Shown piece after piece: positions 10,654 through 29,966 of a stretch of 64,000 nt of DNA. The notes beneath the pieces are model-generated. The model ran no database searches. It was not told the origin of the DNA and saw only the letters and a program-made list of their open reading frames with translations. Each line of letters opens with the position of its first letter. The first letter of the stretch is position 1. The stretch spans positions 70,491 through 134,490 of the forward strand of contig RHPI01001037.1 in NCBI GenBank assembly GCA_009103225.1, given 5' to 3'. Origin of the DNA: Chlorokybus atmophyticus (Eukaryota > Streptophyta > Chlorokybophyceae > Chlorokybales > Chlorokybaceae). The position numbers and the translations under genes are program-made.

Positions 10654-13231
10654 ATGGAAGCTGGGATGGTAGCCAGCACCAGTGGCAGGGCTTGCTGCGG
10701 GTTAGCGGGCTCATCTGTGGTGCTGGCCGACACGACCTTGCTGCATGAGAGGCGACCGCAACGTAGCCGCCACTCGCAGAGGCAGCGCAAAACAGGTCGG
10801 TGGATTTCGCGTGCATGTGTGATTGCTTACTCTTGGTGCATTGATAAGCAAAAGGTGCATTTATTTGTTGTGGGACTTGCTTGCAAACCTACTACACGAG
10901 TTCTTGATGTGCTGTGTGTCGCTTGCAGTTGCCGCTGTTGTCGAACGGAAAAGGTCAAGTTCGTCCTCGCCAGCACGGGTGGACTTGCGGGGTTCCGTCC
11001 GCATGCGATCAGATCTGCTTGGAGCGGTGCTTTCTTTGGCCAGCAGCACGCCTCGCTTGGCTGCTGCGGTGTTTGATCAGGTCAAGAACGCAGAGTTTGC
11101 TCTGAAAGCGCAGCGCCAAGGCAGTGTTGATCCCAAAGCGGTCGCGAAGGCTGTGCGTCCTGAGCAGCCTGCTTCTCGTCGCATTGCTTTAGCCGCATTG
11201 CAAGCTCCGGCAAGCTTCAAACCTGTGCAAAGACAGGACGCAGCCTTGTTAAAGCAACCAAATGTCAGCAAACCGTTTGGCTGGCTTCCGGCGGTTGGAA
11301 GTGTAATTCCTGCTCGCAAAGTTGCAAAAGCCCTTGCAACTGATGACACCCCTACCCCGAGTGGCAGGCGCTCCCCCAGTGCGAATGCCTCTCCCATCGC
11401 TGAGACGCAGTCCGAGGTTCCACAGCCCAAGTCGTCCACGGAGGAGGCTATTTCCTGGGTTGTTGGTCAGCTCTCTAAGGGCGTGTCACTTGTTCTTCCA
11501 CCTGAGGAGGTGAGCTGGAGTGCAGGTAGCAATGCGCATGCTTCTTTCTGTTGTTTCGCAAGTGTGTGTATGTGTCCCATCGTGACATGTTCTGGCATGC
11601 AGTCCGCGCAGGGTGCCCAAAAAGGTTTTAAGCAGAAGACCAATGCCCCCGTTTCACCTCCAGCCATTGCCCCCCTCAGGCATGCCATGCGCCATGCTTT
11701 TGCGGCATATGGCAACACTCTCAAGGATATCTACATGGGCATTGCCAGCAACAATCTGGCCTCGCAGCTGTATCTCAAGGTACAGTTGTGGATTGTCTTG
11801 CTGTCTGATGTATTGCAACCAGCCAGCCAAAGTTGAGTCATTGACAACCATCTGCTCTGCAGCTTAAGGAAGATTTGTCATTGGTAGCATCAGGTGGCGT
11901 TGCAGCTGCTGAGAGACACACAGCTGCAGCTGCTGCGGTCGCTGGTTTGCAGCTGCAGGACATTGTGCTGTCTGCCTGGTCTCCTGATCTCTTCTGCCCT
12001 TGCGCTTATGTGGGTGTGGACCACTCCCAAAAGTGGGTAGTTGTTGCAGTCCGGGGATCCCTTGACAACGCGGACTGGTTGACTGATCTCTCTGCAGGTC
12101 AGTTGCTATGCACTGTTAACAGCTTGGTATCATTGCTTGCCAGGTAGTGATCTTGTGCTGATGGCAAGCACAATGTCTTCGCAGACTCTGTCCCCTTCCT
12201 GAACGGATGGGCGCACAGGGGAATGGTTGCTGCAGCCAGGCGGCTGGCAGAGTCGCACCTTCCAGCCGTCGCTTCTGCTCTGGACCAGAACCCTGGGTAC
12301 GAGCTTGTGATCACGGGTCATTCGCTGGGCGCAGGCGTGGCATCACTCCTGGCCATGTTGCTGCATGAGAACGACTATGGTGTCATCAGTTCTACATTCC
12401 AGGTAATAACTTGGCAGCAAGCTCTTGCTGTACAGCGAGACAGCTATAAGCGCATTACCATGTTGAGACACTGACAGGTCATGTATCGCAGAGCGCCAAA
12501 TCTACTGTGCGCATTCCTCCACAAAAGAACTGGGCGCTTCTGGAGCGGCTTACCAATCCCCGCTGCTTCGCGTATGCTCCCCCGAGCATTGTCAGCCTGC
12601 CTCTGGCGCAGAATTGTTCGTCTTATGTAACATCCATTGTCTGCGGTGATGATGTGGTCCCAAGCCTCTCCATCGGCAACCTCCAGTTCCTGGTCTCAGG
12701 CCTTCAGGGGGTGTTGCCGATGAACCTCTCGGGGCTTGTGGAGGCGTTCTCAAGCACCATGGGGTTCTCTGGCAAGCCAACCTTGAAGTCTGAGGTAGAG
12801 GGAGCCAAACCTGATGATGCCGAGGAAGCTGCGGCTGCGACTCTTCCCAAATCAATGCTGCGGGACCACAACTCCTCTGACTTCCTGTGCCCTCCTGGCA
12901 TGCTGGTCCATGTGTTGAATCCCAACTCTGATGGCCCCACTGCATCAGTCAGCGAGCCCACCAAATTCTCTGAGGTGCACATTCAATTGCCCTTCGCTTA
13001 ATTGAATTGTTGAAGCTGTGTTTTCCTTGTTGCAAGGTTGGCTAATATGTTGTATTATTGCCTCAGATCAAAGTCAGCAGCAACATGATTTCGGATCATC
13101 TTCCTGGCGTTTACATGACGGCGCTGCAGAGGATGTATGTGGGCAACGCAGTGTATGGGTCAACCGTCCCGGATGACAAGTCATGGGGTGGCGAGTTCAA
13201 CCTGAGTTTTAAGCTGCCCTTCTTTGCATAA
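10654..13231 (+). CDS. Class-3 (diacylglycerol-type) lipase
   Basis: Seven exons: 10654-10795, 10929-11509, 11603-11779, 11863-12097, 12185-12402, 12492-12974, 13067-13231; phases close to 666 residues. Catalytic landmarks: strand VVVAVRGS, nucleophile elbow VITGHSLGAGVASLLA, aspartate region SIVCGDDVVPSLS and late histidine MISDHLPGVY. This order is typical of the Lipase_3 fold of sn-1 diacylglycerol lipases. Long Ser/Ala-rich and basic N-terminal regions (residues about 1-250) are unlike animal enzymes, which have four membrane helices; none is obvious here, so a soluble or plastid-targeted enzyme is possible. Exon 1 is the weakest part; it is chosen because its ATG and phase fit exon 2. 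The last intron starts GTGCAC; if retained, the protein would stop after VHIQLPFA instead of ending in KLPFFA. Confidence 0.85.
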
Positions 13232-14326
13232 AGCGTGCGTGTCCTCAAGCCACAGTCCCTGTATATATCGCTGCTGTATGATGTACTCTACCTATTCTTT
13301 GGCTCACATGCGTGCCAAGCTGTGCAGGCCGTGTACATTGAATACTAGTGTACTAGTGTAGTCAAAACTGCTTAATTAGCTCGCTTTATGTGCGTTAGGT
13401 GTGTATCATGAAAATCGTCACTGGGTGACGATAGTGCCCTGGAAAGAAAGTGGATATGTTTTGTATTCGGCTCATGTGCCAAAATCTAAAACCCTACCAT
13501 GTTTGTCATCTGATACTATCTGGTGACCGAAGCTGTCTCTGTGCTTATTGTATTGCTTACATCAGTGTAGCATGTGGAGTAGTGTGCAGAGCATTCACCA
13601 GCTGCAAAAGCTTATGTGACCCGTCCTCTAAAGCACAAATATAAGCACCACACGAGCAATACGTGAACAAGGAGGATGACCAAGACAAGCGCAAGAGCAT
13701 GAGCACGCTAAATATGCTTAAAATGTCCCGAGTGCCTTGGCCAGTTCCCTATTCATAAAATGCTTGCTGCTTGCAATTTCCAGTGTCTTGTTGCTTCAAA
13801 CATGAAACTTTGCTGGAATAATGGACAAGTTGGCTTGCCTCCACTGTCCACTTTCACTGTGCATATAAGTGCATGCCTTTGCACAGCATTATATGTCATG
13901 TTCACAATGCAATGGGGTCATATGCATAACATTGCATATATGTTATACACAACCAAAAGAATGTCATCAGTGCTAATAGAGCATAACATAGCTATAGACT
14001 GGGCTTGCAGTTTCAACCTTCAACAAACTCTCACTGGACTGTGGCCGCATGCATGTCAATGTGAATAACCGTACCATTGCAGTGTACTTCATCAACGGAA
14101 AACTGTCAGATACTAGCCATTACTCAACAGTCCCATGCAACTTCGGTTGCATGCCTCCAGTTTGCTCTATGATTATCAGCTGAATACACGAGAAAGGAAT
14201 TTGCTGCCAATAATTAAACGCACGCACTCTGCCTGGCATATTTGCTGCGAGCTCAAGCCCATCAACAATACATGCACAGCGCATATGCTGCAAGAATGTG
14301 AGACACCTCATATTACTCCAGCTCGC
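13232..14326. other. Convergent intergenic region, no gene recognised
   Basis: Lies between the lipase and YkuD-like gene stop codons, so both 3' UTRs fall here. The sequence is moderately AT-rich with scattered TGCATG motifs. No repeat, RNA or convincing coding segment was seen, and no TGTAA-type polyadenylation signal follows the lipase stop. Confidence 0.4.
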
Positions 14327-16462
14327 TCAGAATGCCAAAGCTGCAGAGCGATGACGTGCCCACGCCCTCGTCACGCCCATCATATGCTTCTGGAACGCAG
14401 CCAGGGGATGCTGCTGCTGCTGTCTGGCCCTGCGCAGGGCCAGAGCGTGCTCGGCTGCCCTCAGCTCTTCTTCCGTGAGCAGAGTGTAAGTGAATGCGCG
14501 GTTACCGGAACGCAAGGCGGCCGCCCGACACAACTTCATGAACTGCGTGAAGTCATGTGAGTGTCGGAAAACCTGACACCCTGCTGACCATCGCCCCACA
14601 CGGTTGCTGCCTGTATTACTGCTCGTTAGCAGCAGGCAGCATTGGCCATGTCCACAGATCATATGCCAATTCCAGCAGCGCGTGCCGTAATGCATGCACC
14701 GGGCAACGCAGTACGTGCACAATACACTCGTGTGAACACACTTCTTGTCAAACCCAACTTTGATAATCCTCAACATACCTTGCCGCAATTTCGAGCTCCT
14801 GTGTATGTTTAGGCCAAACACCCCCTGGTCTACTCTGCTGTTCAGACCAAACTGCTTGCGGCTTCGCAATACGCGCACCGGCCGATGCTGCACAAGAGCT
14901 TCGTACGGCTCCTCTCCACTGCGCCCAAAGTGCCTGCAATGAATACACTTGAAGTCCAATCATCACACATGCATAGCTTATGGCTGAAACGACAGGTCAC
15001 TTTATACCTGCCGAGCCTGAAGGTCTCGGCATACTGGCCTGGTAACAATACGGCTGCTCCAGCTGGATTCAACGGGTTGGCCAAGTAGTGAGCTCCTGGC
15101 CTTGTTGTGCCCTCCCAAATCTGAACGCCTCGTTTAGTAGCAGATACACTTGCCAGTGACGGCTCAGCAACATACAGACCAAGCTTATGGACAAGGTTTC
15201 ACTGACATGGTACCTTGAGTTGCCACCGGTTGTTGCTGTCGAGGTAAGTTGCTGCGATGAAGTCCTCGTACGTGTCGCGGCCATGGGCTCTGATAGTCGT
15301 GCGCACGCCCACCAGGTTGAGCCCGTTGCTCTGCCACCGGTAACCCTTCGCTGCAAACGCTTGGCGAACATTGTGTATTGTTAAGCTCCGCGCCTGCGCC
15401 TGCGTGTGCAGCGAATAGTTCAACCTCATCGCAAAGTCATAGTACTTACCGCCATTAACACGTCTGCGCTGCTACCTGTCCATGTGACTGCGTATGTCAT
15501 GCAACGCAGGCAAACTTCACAACCATGTACATAACTCAACAGCCACCAACACGATATCTGCGACATGCTGGCTGTCAAGTGCCTTAACACGACAGGTCGC
15601 TGGACAACATCGTGTGCAAATGACAAGTGTTTCCAGAGCAACTAGTACAAAAGGCAAGACTGTGCTGCCAAGCCTGTGTCTTTCAAGGGCTGCATGCATC
15701 CATGCCTGCCTGCTTGCATGCGGGAATCATGATGTCTGTGCTGTGTGCGACTATGCAGCCATTGCACATGTAACAGCCCACAGAAGGGGATGCAAAATGC
15801 GTGAATGGATGGCTACAGTTAATGCTTTTTGTTGTTCTGTGTCGAAGCGGCTGAAAGCAAGAACGCCGGCTAAGCAGGGCACGCAAAACTGAGACTCTTA
15901 CCTTGCGTGTCGTGCTCCATGCAGCAGCTGTATCCCATAGATCCGCAAACGCATCTGCGCACGCAAGAAAGTATATGACAATGCAACACCAACGAAGAAT
16001 GCCATACCGATGGCATTGGTGCTGGGTCACACACTGCAGGCTAGCTGCAACTTGGTAACCAACGGGGACACCTTTGTTGCGGAAACAGTGTAGCTGCTGC
16101 TAGCCAGTGCATGGTGCTTGCAATAACGTTGCAGCAACTTCCAAACTCGTATTCAGCAGAGTAAAACAGTTAGGGTTTGAGCAACCCAATCACCAACCTG
16201 CCACCTGCTGCAGCCAGGACCTGTGCCGAAGTTGCGAGGCCGGGCGCTTTCGCCGCCCGGGCGCCTGCACTTTTGACGTAGACACAGACGTCGACGCCGC
16301 AGACGCCGCCACGGCGGCGGCCACAGCACCGGCGGCAAAGGCCCTCGCCTGCCCAGGCCGCCGCCCCTCCCCCCTCCGCCTGCCCGGCTGAGGCTTCTGA
16401 GCGGGAGGGGAGGGGGGGGGCAGCACCCATCCACCCGCGGCATCAAGCACCAGGACGTCCAT
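14327..16462 (-). CDS. Membrane-anchored protein with YkuD-like (L,D-transpeptidase-like) domain
   Basis: Six exons on the minus strand: 16462-16205, 16033-15902, 15444-15214, 15120-15008, 14933-14779, 14610-14327. All phases fit and give 390 residues. Residues 1-86 are Pro/Ala/Arg-rich. Residues about 97-116 form a hydrophobic segment (GILRWCCIVIYFLACADAFA), a likely signal anchor. The conserved body runs from SLTIHNVRQAF and GLNLVGVRTT through DTYEDFIAATYLD, TTRPGAHYLANPLNPAG, AVLLPGQY and YEALVQHRPVRVLR to FGLNIHRSS and VGRWSAGCQVF. The final His...Ser-Ala-Gly-Cys pattern resembles the catalytic HG...SxGC of YkuD L,D-transpeptidases. I associate this whole motif series with a phage/bacterial family, not with a known plant protein. 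The two 5' exons are less certain than the four domain exons. A telo-box lies in intron 1 at 16170-16178. Function is unknown; peptidoglycan-like substrates are an inference. Confidence 0.55.
14866..15427. repeat. Source copy of a perfect 562-bp duplication
   Basis: Identical base for base, as far as can be read, to 20174-20735. It covers exon 4 and parts of exons 3 and 5 of the YkuD-like gene, so this copy is the one in its natural context. Confidence 0.9.
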
Positions 16463-17323
16463 GGTCACAAGTCACCGCCAGCCCGCCGACGATCCCAGCA
16501 ACGACGCCGACAACCACAACAACGCCGCCGTCGCTACCGCCGCGGCAAAGTCTGCCGCGACAATCATATCGTTCAATTATTGCCCGTTCTGCAACCACCC
16601 CTGATCGGAACCGGTTTCCCGAGACGCGGTTCCAGCTGATCCAGAAGCCGCAGCCGGGGAACCAGATCACGATCAGCGGTGTATTATGGAAAAGGTATGG
16701 ATATCGGATGGATAATAGGGTCACGTGGACGGCATGGTGGAGTTGCAGTGCAAATCATCCATTTGCACGCAGTTCTTCATTTGAAATGTAATGTCTCCCT
16801 GGTTTCCTAAGGGAGCTTGACTCCGCTGGCGAGGTGGGGCGGGGGGCGTGCCTGGGGACATTAGCCTTGGGGGTTTGAACTCTCACGGAGTGTTGTAGCA
16901 GAGTCCTCTGCGAGACTAGGCTGGAGGAGACACACCCACACCAACACCCACACACTACTAGTCTGTCTACCACACATACAGAGATCCACCATCAGGCCAG
17001 GCCAAGGGAGAACGGGTCTCTGCTTTGATTGCAGCAGCTCTACCATCACCTTCTCTTGTATCACCATCCCCATCGCACATTACCTACTGTAGCAGATCCC
17101 GCTGGCGCCGTGCACGAAACGATAGCTGCGGTGCTTTACTGCTGCTTGGAAGGGGTGTGTAACCATACACACATCCCATCCACACGCACATGAGCACAGA
17201 GCTGCAACTTACCACCCAGATCTGAGCAGGCAAAGGAGCTTCCGACAAGTTCTGAACGAACAGTAGTAAGTGAGACCTGCGTGGTAGTAACTTGACCCAC
17301 CCCCATCCCCGCCTTGCCGTGTG
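16463..17323. other. Divergent interval upstream of the kinesin gene
   Basis: Between the inferred first exon of the YkuD-like gene and the kinesin ATG. It contains a GC-rich CCG/CGG stretch near 16480-16560 and otherwise no recognisable gene. The kinesin 5' UTR and both promoters should lie here. Confidence 0.35.
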
Positions 17324-24191
<6,868 letters not shown>

Positions 24192-24772
24192 TTGAGGTGC
24201 ACTGGTTGCGGATTAACAGTTGACCTTGCAATGCATAGTGCCGGACAGCATGATAGGCCAATCTGATGCAGCTGTTGATGCTGGTTGTTCCTTGTGTCAG
24301 TGTACAAAGCAGGCAATGCTGTACATATGGCCATGCCGCATCACCACACATGCAACCGCAATCCACATACCACAATCCCAGAATGCAGTTAACCCGGCTA
24401 CACACAGTCACTAGCTACCTAGCTACCTACCTTCCTAGCTTCACTACTGCCCTGAACCCCGTTAGACCAGCATGCATAAGGCACAAGTCATGCAAGCATG
24501 TTTGATCACCTGCACACAGCTGCCGCATCAGCGCGGAGCCACATCCACCAGGACGACACCGTCAGTATGTCTGGGTCAGTGAGCACACTCTTGTGTACAT
24601 CATCAGCACCGCAAAGCAGTTGGTATCGTTACTGCTTTACGCAGGAACTGCAGTTTCATGTCAATTTAGGTTGACTACCAAACACAACATACGACAACAA
24701 ACATTATCCGAACGTACAGCCTCTATACACAAAGGAGAACTCAGCAACTGCCAACAACCAACCATTTCTCTG
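24192..24772. other. Convergent 3' region, no gene recognised
   Basis: Separates the kinesin stop codon from the FYV7-type stop codon. It holds a short CTAGCTAC/CTACC low-complexity run near 24412-24440. Nothing else was recognised. Confidence 0.4.
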
Positions 24773-25903
24773 CTAGCTCTGCCGTTCTAGCGTGTAAAGC
24801 ATTCTCTCTATACGGTGCTTCATCACAGGCTGCCCTCTGCTGGTTTTCTTCCTCAGCTTCTTGGCAAACTCCTTTCTTGCATTCGCTGAGGCCTCCCTGA
24901 GATGCCTTTGCTCCTCTTGCGCGGCAAGAGACTCGGCTCTCCTCCGTTGTTCGGCTGCCTGCTGCTCTTCCCTCTTCCTGCGCATGATCTCCAGCTGATT
25001 GACGCCCTTCTTGCTCCCGGCCTTCTTCTTCCTGTCGACACCTTGAGCCGACGGGGTGATATCTGATTGTGGCTGGCTGGGACCTGCGTCTTCGTGTCCT
25101 CTCGTGCGGACGCGCTTCTGTGGTGCTTCATGCGCATTACTCGCACTTGGAGCCTCCTTCAGACAAAAGGAAACCATGAGTGAGATATGCTGTACACGTG
25201 CAGTAAGTGTAGCAACAATAGAACGGCGGGTATTACCGCAGCCTGCATGTTGGAAGCTTTCTGTGTCCGTGCTGCAGCGTTCTCTCTAACTTCATCCAGG
25301 CCCTGAACACGTCCATATGCACTATGAGCTAGGACTGAATGTAGTTAACTTGCAATAGGCACAAAGGCCTGACCAACATGGCTTTGGCCAAATGTAAGCT
25401 GCGGTATATGAGACTGCTGAGTTTCAACGACGCACCTGAACATTCGTTTGCATTGGCGCTTCTTGCTGCATCTGCAGCTTGAGCTTCTTTAACTTCTGCA
25501 GCTTTTTCTGCTTGAGGTATGACTTTCTGCGAGCCTCTGTGCACAAGATGACATTGCGTTCAGGGAAGTTGGTTAGGGCAACAGCACCATAGCTTGACTT
25601 GACTGCACACATGATGTAAGCACGCACACATGTCAATCAATAAAACTTGACGTGACACTGGAGCAAACCTGACTTGAGCGCATTGCAGTTGCATGCATGC
25701 CACCTGGTGCACCCTAGCTGGAAGCAAACACGTAACTTACCCACGGAGCCACCATAGTAGTTGCTGCTCTTTGCGTCGACAAACTTCTCCAAGCTTAGAG
25801 ACCCCCCTGCAAGCCTCTTCCTTTTGTGCGGCGGATGAGTGCTGGAAGCCATCACCATAGAGTCTGACACGCATGGAAGCTTATGAGACATAATAGCCGA
25901 CAT
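24773..25903 (-). CDS. FYV7/CCDC59 (TAP26)-like rRNA-processing protein
   Basis: Four exons on the minus strand: 25903-25741, 25602-25436, 25302-25237, 25156-24773. Counting from the ATG at 25858 the product is 244 residues; an in-frame upstream ATG at 25903 adds 15. The body is strongly basic and helical (EARRKSYLKQKKLQKLKKLK; KKAGSKKGVNQLEIMRRKRE; EEQRHLREASANARKEFAKK). It ends in KKTSRGQPVMKHRIERMLYT, which matches the C-terminal KxTxxGQPxM signature of FYV7 family proteins. In yeast, Fyv7 acts in 18S pre-rRNA processing in the nucleolus; the same role here is inferred. The N-terminal KRKRLAGGSLSLEKFVDAKS region is not a known signature. The gene shares a ~1-kb divergent promoter region, containing a telo-box, with the deacetylase gene. 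Confidence 0.75.
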
Positions 25904-26909
25904 TGCAGGCTCAATCAACACGGCAGGCTGCACGGCGTTGATGAAGTGTTGATGAAGATTGCATAAGTTATACAGTCATGCAGTGCCGTCAACGTCGGAA
26001 GCATCTACATGACTATATAGTTGCAAACCAAAGTATGTTATGAAAGCAACTACAAGAAAATTGTGTCAGGGTGTGGCCAGGGAGGGTGAACAACGCAACC
26101 ACTGCCAAGTGCGAACAAGCAGTGCGGAAGAAATACACGCGCGCTCTAGGATATGCACACTGCAACGAAAAAAAACACTAAGCAAGCAGAGTGAGTGAAA
26201 CAGCGTCTCGCGGCACTCAACGGGTTGAAAATAGTAAACCTACGTTGCCCTGACATTCATGTCGAATGCTCCGCAACATAGACTGGCATGTGCAACAATA
26301 CTTACCAGTTGAGAGTAATGTGCACGCTTCAGCTGCGATAAAGGCCGTACACAAAACGGACCGCCCGCAGCGTTGACCAAGTCCGCAGCAGCAGCGACAA
26401 CACACACAGCCGCAAAGGCAAAACAGCCCTCGTACACCTATAACAAGCCTCACACTCCACACAACCACAGACCTGACCCCCTCCCCTCGCACCTCGCCAC
26501 CGCCACCGCCCACGCCACCGCTACTACCGCCGCCGAACCACGCCACCTGTGGCTGAAAACCCTAATGTCAAATTCCAACATTGGAGCATGCATCAATGCA
26601 TAGCAGTGGTAATGCCTCTCAGCTTTTGGCGCGTTTTTCCACGGGGGCTGCCGCTTGCTCCCTGCGGCGGCGACGGTGGAGACGGCGGTGGTGGAGCTGT
26701 TGCCACGCTGAGTACTGTTGGTGGAGTACATTGGATTACCTGTGAGGGAAGCTTTGTTGCGCTTGTTTGTTGAGCTGAGGCTGTTGATGTGGTAGTACTG
26801 GTGCTTGCCATGCTGGGTGGTGAGATCAGGGAGGGCGGGAGCTAGCTAGACAGTGGCTGTGTGAAGAGCTAGCCTGCCTGCATGAGGGTGGTGTCGCCTG
26901 CTGTTTGTC
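25904..26909. promoter_or_regulatory. Divergent promoter region with telo-box (FYV7-type / HDA15-type genes)
   Basis: About 1 kb between divergent start codons. A perfect telo-box AAACCCTAA occurs at 26557-26565. Plant telo-boxes sit in promoters of ribosome-biogenesis and cell-growth genes, which fits the FYV7-type neighbour. The flanking 26480-26530 is a CCGCCA-rich stretch that opens spurious frames. Promoter activity is inferred. Confidence 0.5.
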
Positions 26910-29900
26910 ATGCACAGGTTTGATGGTGGTGGGTGGTATCCACGCGCCGGCTCCCCTGCGGCTGTGCGCGGGAACGCGCCACCCACGGGGCTGCTGAACG
27001 GCGACTACATGGGCGACAGCGATTCGGAGGACGACGACGAGTACGACAGCATGACAACTGACGAGGATGACGGTGGCGCCCTTGCTGCTTACTTTGGCTA
27101 CCCCGGGCTAGCTATGGGAATGGATAATGAGGAAGATGATTCAGAGGAGGATTACAGCAATGATGAAGTGGTCAGCGACGCCGAGGATGATTACGACAGC
27201 ATAGAGGAGGAAGAGCGCCGTGCTGAGGTAACAACCGTAAATCGCCATTGGGCGAATTGACAGTGTGGGGTTGTGTACAATAGCAAGCCAAGCAGCGGCA
27301 TCTGTACCACTGTTTGACACATTGATTCTCCACGTGCATGGTGGCTCATGCACGGGCGGTATGGTCAGCTCCTCAAGTTGCGCACTCTGTTGTGTGAGGG
27401 CGGCCATAAGTGGCACTGAAGCAACATAGAGATGCTTTCACACAAGCCAATGCTACATGCAGTTGATTGGTTCCATGGCAGGCGTACTATGGTAACGATT
27501 TTCCAAGCTCTGTCACGGACAGTGAAGATAGTCATGGTGCGCGGCTCAGTCCGGAAGTGGATGCTGTCTTTGAGGACGAGCATGGCGATCTTAGCGGATG
27601 GTACTGCAGCAACTGTACAGAACCCAATGTGGAGGCCGCTGAAGAATGCACCTTCTGCGGCAAGCAGCGTGGCGAGCTGGTTCTGCCACCAGACTCTCTT
27701 GGGGTAATGCGTACACTGTGGTGTTAGCAACTGCATCACGCCACACTTCATGTAATTTGCAAAATATACGGGTTTGTTTCTCGCATACCGCATGCATGTC
27801 GTTATAACAGCTTGCCACACCATGCGGTTGGCGTTGTTTGTCCTCTTTGCTACATAGATTTCGTGTCGCAAACAGGAGCGCCACCCTCAATTGCGGCCAA
27901 CGGTGGTTGGCTACGACATGCGCATGCTGTTGCATACCGAAGGGAAGTCAGAACCACATCCTGAGAGACCTGACAGGCTGGCTGTGCTCATCGACATGTT
28001 GAAGCAAGAACGGCTGTTGCCAGGTGTGCGAAGCCGTGTCATAGCGTGCTTTGGATTCGTGTCTGTAGCCCTGGTTCTGTCACCAGCAGGTCAGACTTGT
28101 CTTGAGTGTGCATGGTGGCGACACGTGCAGTTTCTTTGCAGGAAGGTGTAGGACAGTTCCATCACGAGAAATACGCATGGGGGAAGTTGCCTTGGCTCAC
28201 AGCGTGCAGCACTTTTATCGTGTAGAGGTGAGTAGGACTGCGTTGGTCGGCTCAGTGTGTGCACTCGTAGCGAGTTTGTTGATCATCACCTGACATGGTG
28301 CTTGTGGTAGGCCACCAGCACCGCTGAACTTACATACTTCACTCCGGACACGTATGCAAATGCGTATTCCGCACAAGCTGCACGCCTGGCCGCAGGCACA
28401 ACAGTAGATGTTGTAAAGGAGGTTGTCAGCGGGAAAGCTGCTAACGGCTTGGCGCTTGTGAGGCCGCCAGGCCATCATGCAGAGTCCGCTGCTATCATGG
28501 GGTTTTGCTTACACAATAACGTGGCGATAGCCGCCAAGGTTGCACAAGAGAATGGCGCTAAGAAGGTGAGGGCCGATGATGTTGACAGTGGTTGCGAGTG
28601 CAATGATATATGCATGCTGCGTTGCACTGACCGCTTGTGTTGCTGCTGATCGCATGTTTTACGCACAGGTTTTAATCATTGATTGGGATGGTACGCGCCA
28701 AGAGGTTTTAAGTTGTTTTCTAATGCTATATAAGCTTGCGCATAGGTACTGATGTGCTCTTGACAGTGCATCATGGCAATGGCACCCAAGAGATTTTTGA
28801 TTCGGACCCAACAGTTTTGTATGTCTCACTACATCGACACGATGGAGGGATGTTCTATCCGGGCACCGGTGCTGCTGATGAGGTACCCTACTGAGCATGC
28901 TTTGATAATCTAGCCTTGGTGCTGGTATATATCACGCTGAATGGAACTGGCACAGGTTAACAGAGCATTGTTATCCTGAAACAGATAGGCACAGGCCCAG
29001 GACGGGGTTACTCAGTCAACATACCATGGCCGTGTGGGGGCATGGGTGATGCCGAGTACATAACTGCCTTTTGCAGGGTGATTCTACCCATTGCATACCA
29101 ATTTGTACCAGATGTAGTACTAGTTTCGGCTGGATTTGATGCTGCAGCAGGCGATCGCATCGGTGGGTGTTCTGTTACGCCTGCTGGATATGCTCACATG
29201 ACTGCTCTGCTCAAGCCCCTTGCTGCGGGCAAGTAAGTGGTCCCCCACCCACCCCGTATTCCATGCACACGCACAAAGGTTACATTTCTTAGTTGTCACC
29301 CACAAGTGTCGGGTTTTGATGTAATCTAGAAATAACTTGCACATATGCTCTGATATCTGTTCGAGGTGGTCTCGAGGACTAAACTGAACGTACCTTGCCT
29401 TCTGAACAGGACAGTGATTGTCTTGGAGGGAGGGTATAATCTACGCTCACTAGCCGCCTCAGTAGCGGCATGTACAAAGACCCTGTTAGGAGACCCCTTG
29501 CCTCCTCTCACGCTTGCAGAGCCGCATCGCGCGTCCAATGTGGCCATCACGCAGGCGGTCATCGCCTTGCTGCCCTACTGGCGGTTCTTAGGTGCCCGCA
29601 TGACTACTCCAGCACCCATCCGATCTCGCACGCAGGGCTTTGCACATGTCCAAGCTTCAGCAGAACAGCCAGCAGGCACGTCAGCTGAGCCTCGCAGCCC
29701 GCTTAAAGGTATTTCATCATGCTGCTTGCAGGGTCTTTGTCATTGTTGTTGCTGTTGGCTTGCTAAATCGCTGCCCATGTCAACTGTGCACATTACTGTT
29801 GTTTGCTGCAGAGAACGGTATGCATGTCAAGATGCCTGTGCCCTCCGAAACTCCTGCGCACATAGTTGGCGCGGGAGCCAACGAGGTGGAGTGGCCAGCA

Positions 29901-29966
29901 ATGTTTCCGACTTGGCAGTTCTGTCGGAAGTCGCATCTTTTGACGGCCTTAAGCGAGTTTGCTTAA
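26910..29966 (+). CDS. HDA15: Class II histone deacetylase, HDA15-type with RanBP2 zinc finger
   Basis: Ten exons: 26910-27227, 27482-27703, 27876-28023, 28142-28227, 28311-28565, 28669-28690, 28767-28882, 28985-29232, 29410-29708, 29812-29966; phases close to 622 residues. The first ~140 residues are very acidic (repeated [20 protein letters not shown] blocks). A RanBP2-type zinc finger follows ([20 protein letters not shown], then CGKQR). The deacetylase domain shows [70 protein letters not shown] and LEGGYNL, so zinc ligands and catalytic histidines are present. The C-terminal [16 protein letters not shown] resembles the end of Arabidopsis HDA15. HDA15 removes acetyl groups from histones in nuclear repressor complexes. 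Exon 6 is a 22-nt micro-exon coding the strand before the catalytic histidine pair. Confidence 0.93.

Noticed and set aside
13232-14326. TGTAA polyadenylation signal of chlorophycean algae
   Set aside because: Not found downstream of the lipase stop nor at other gene ends checked, so it was not used for assigning lineage.
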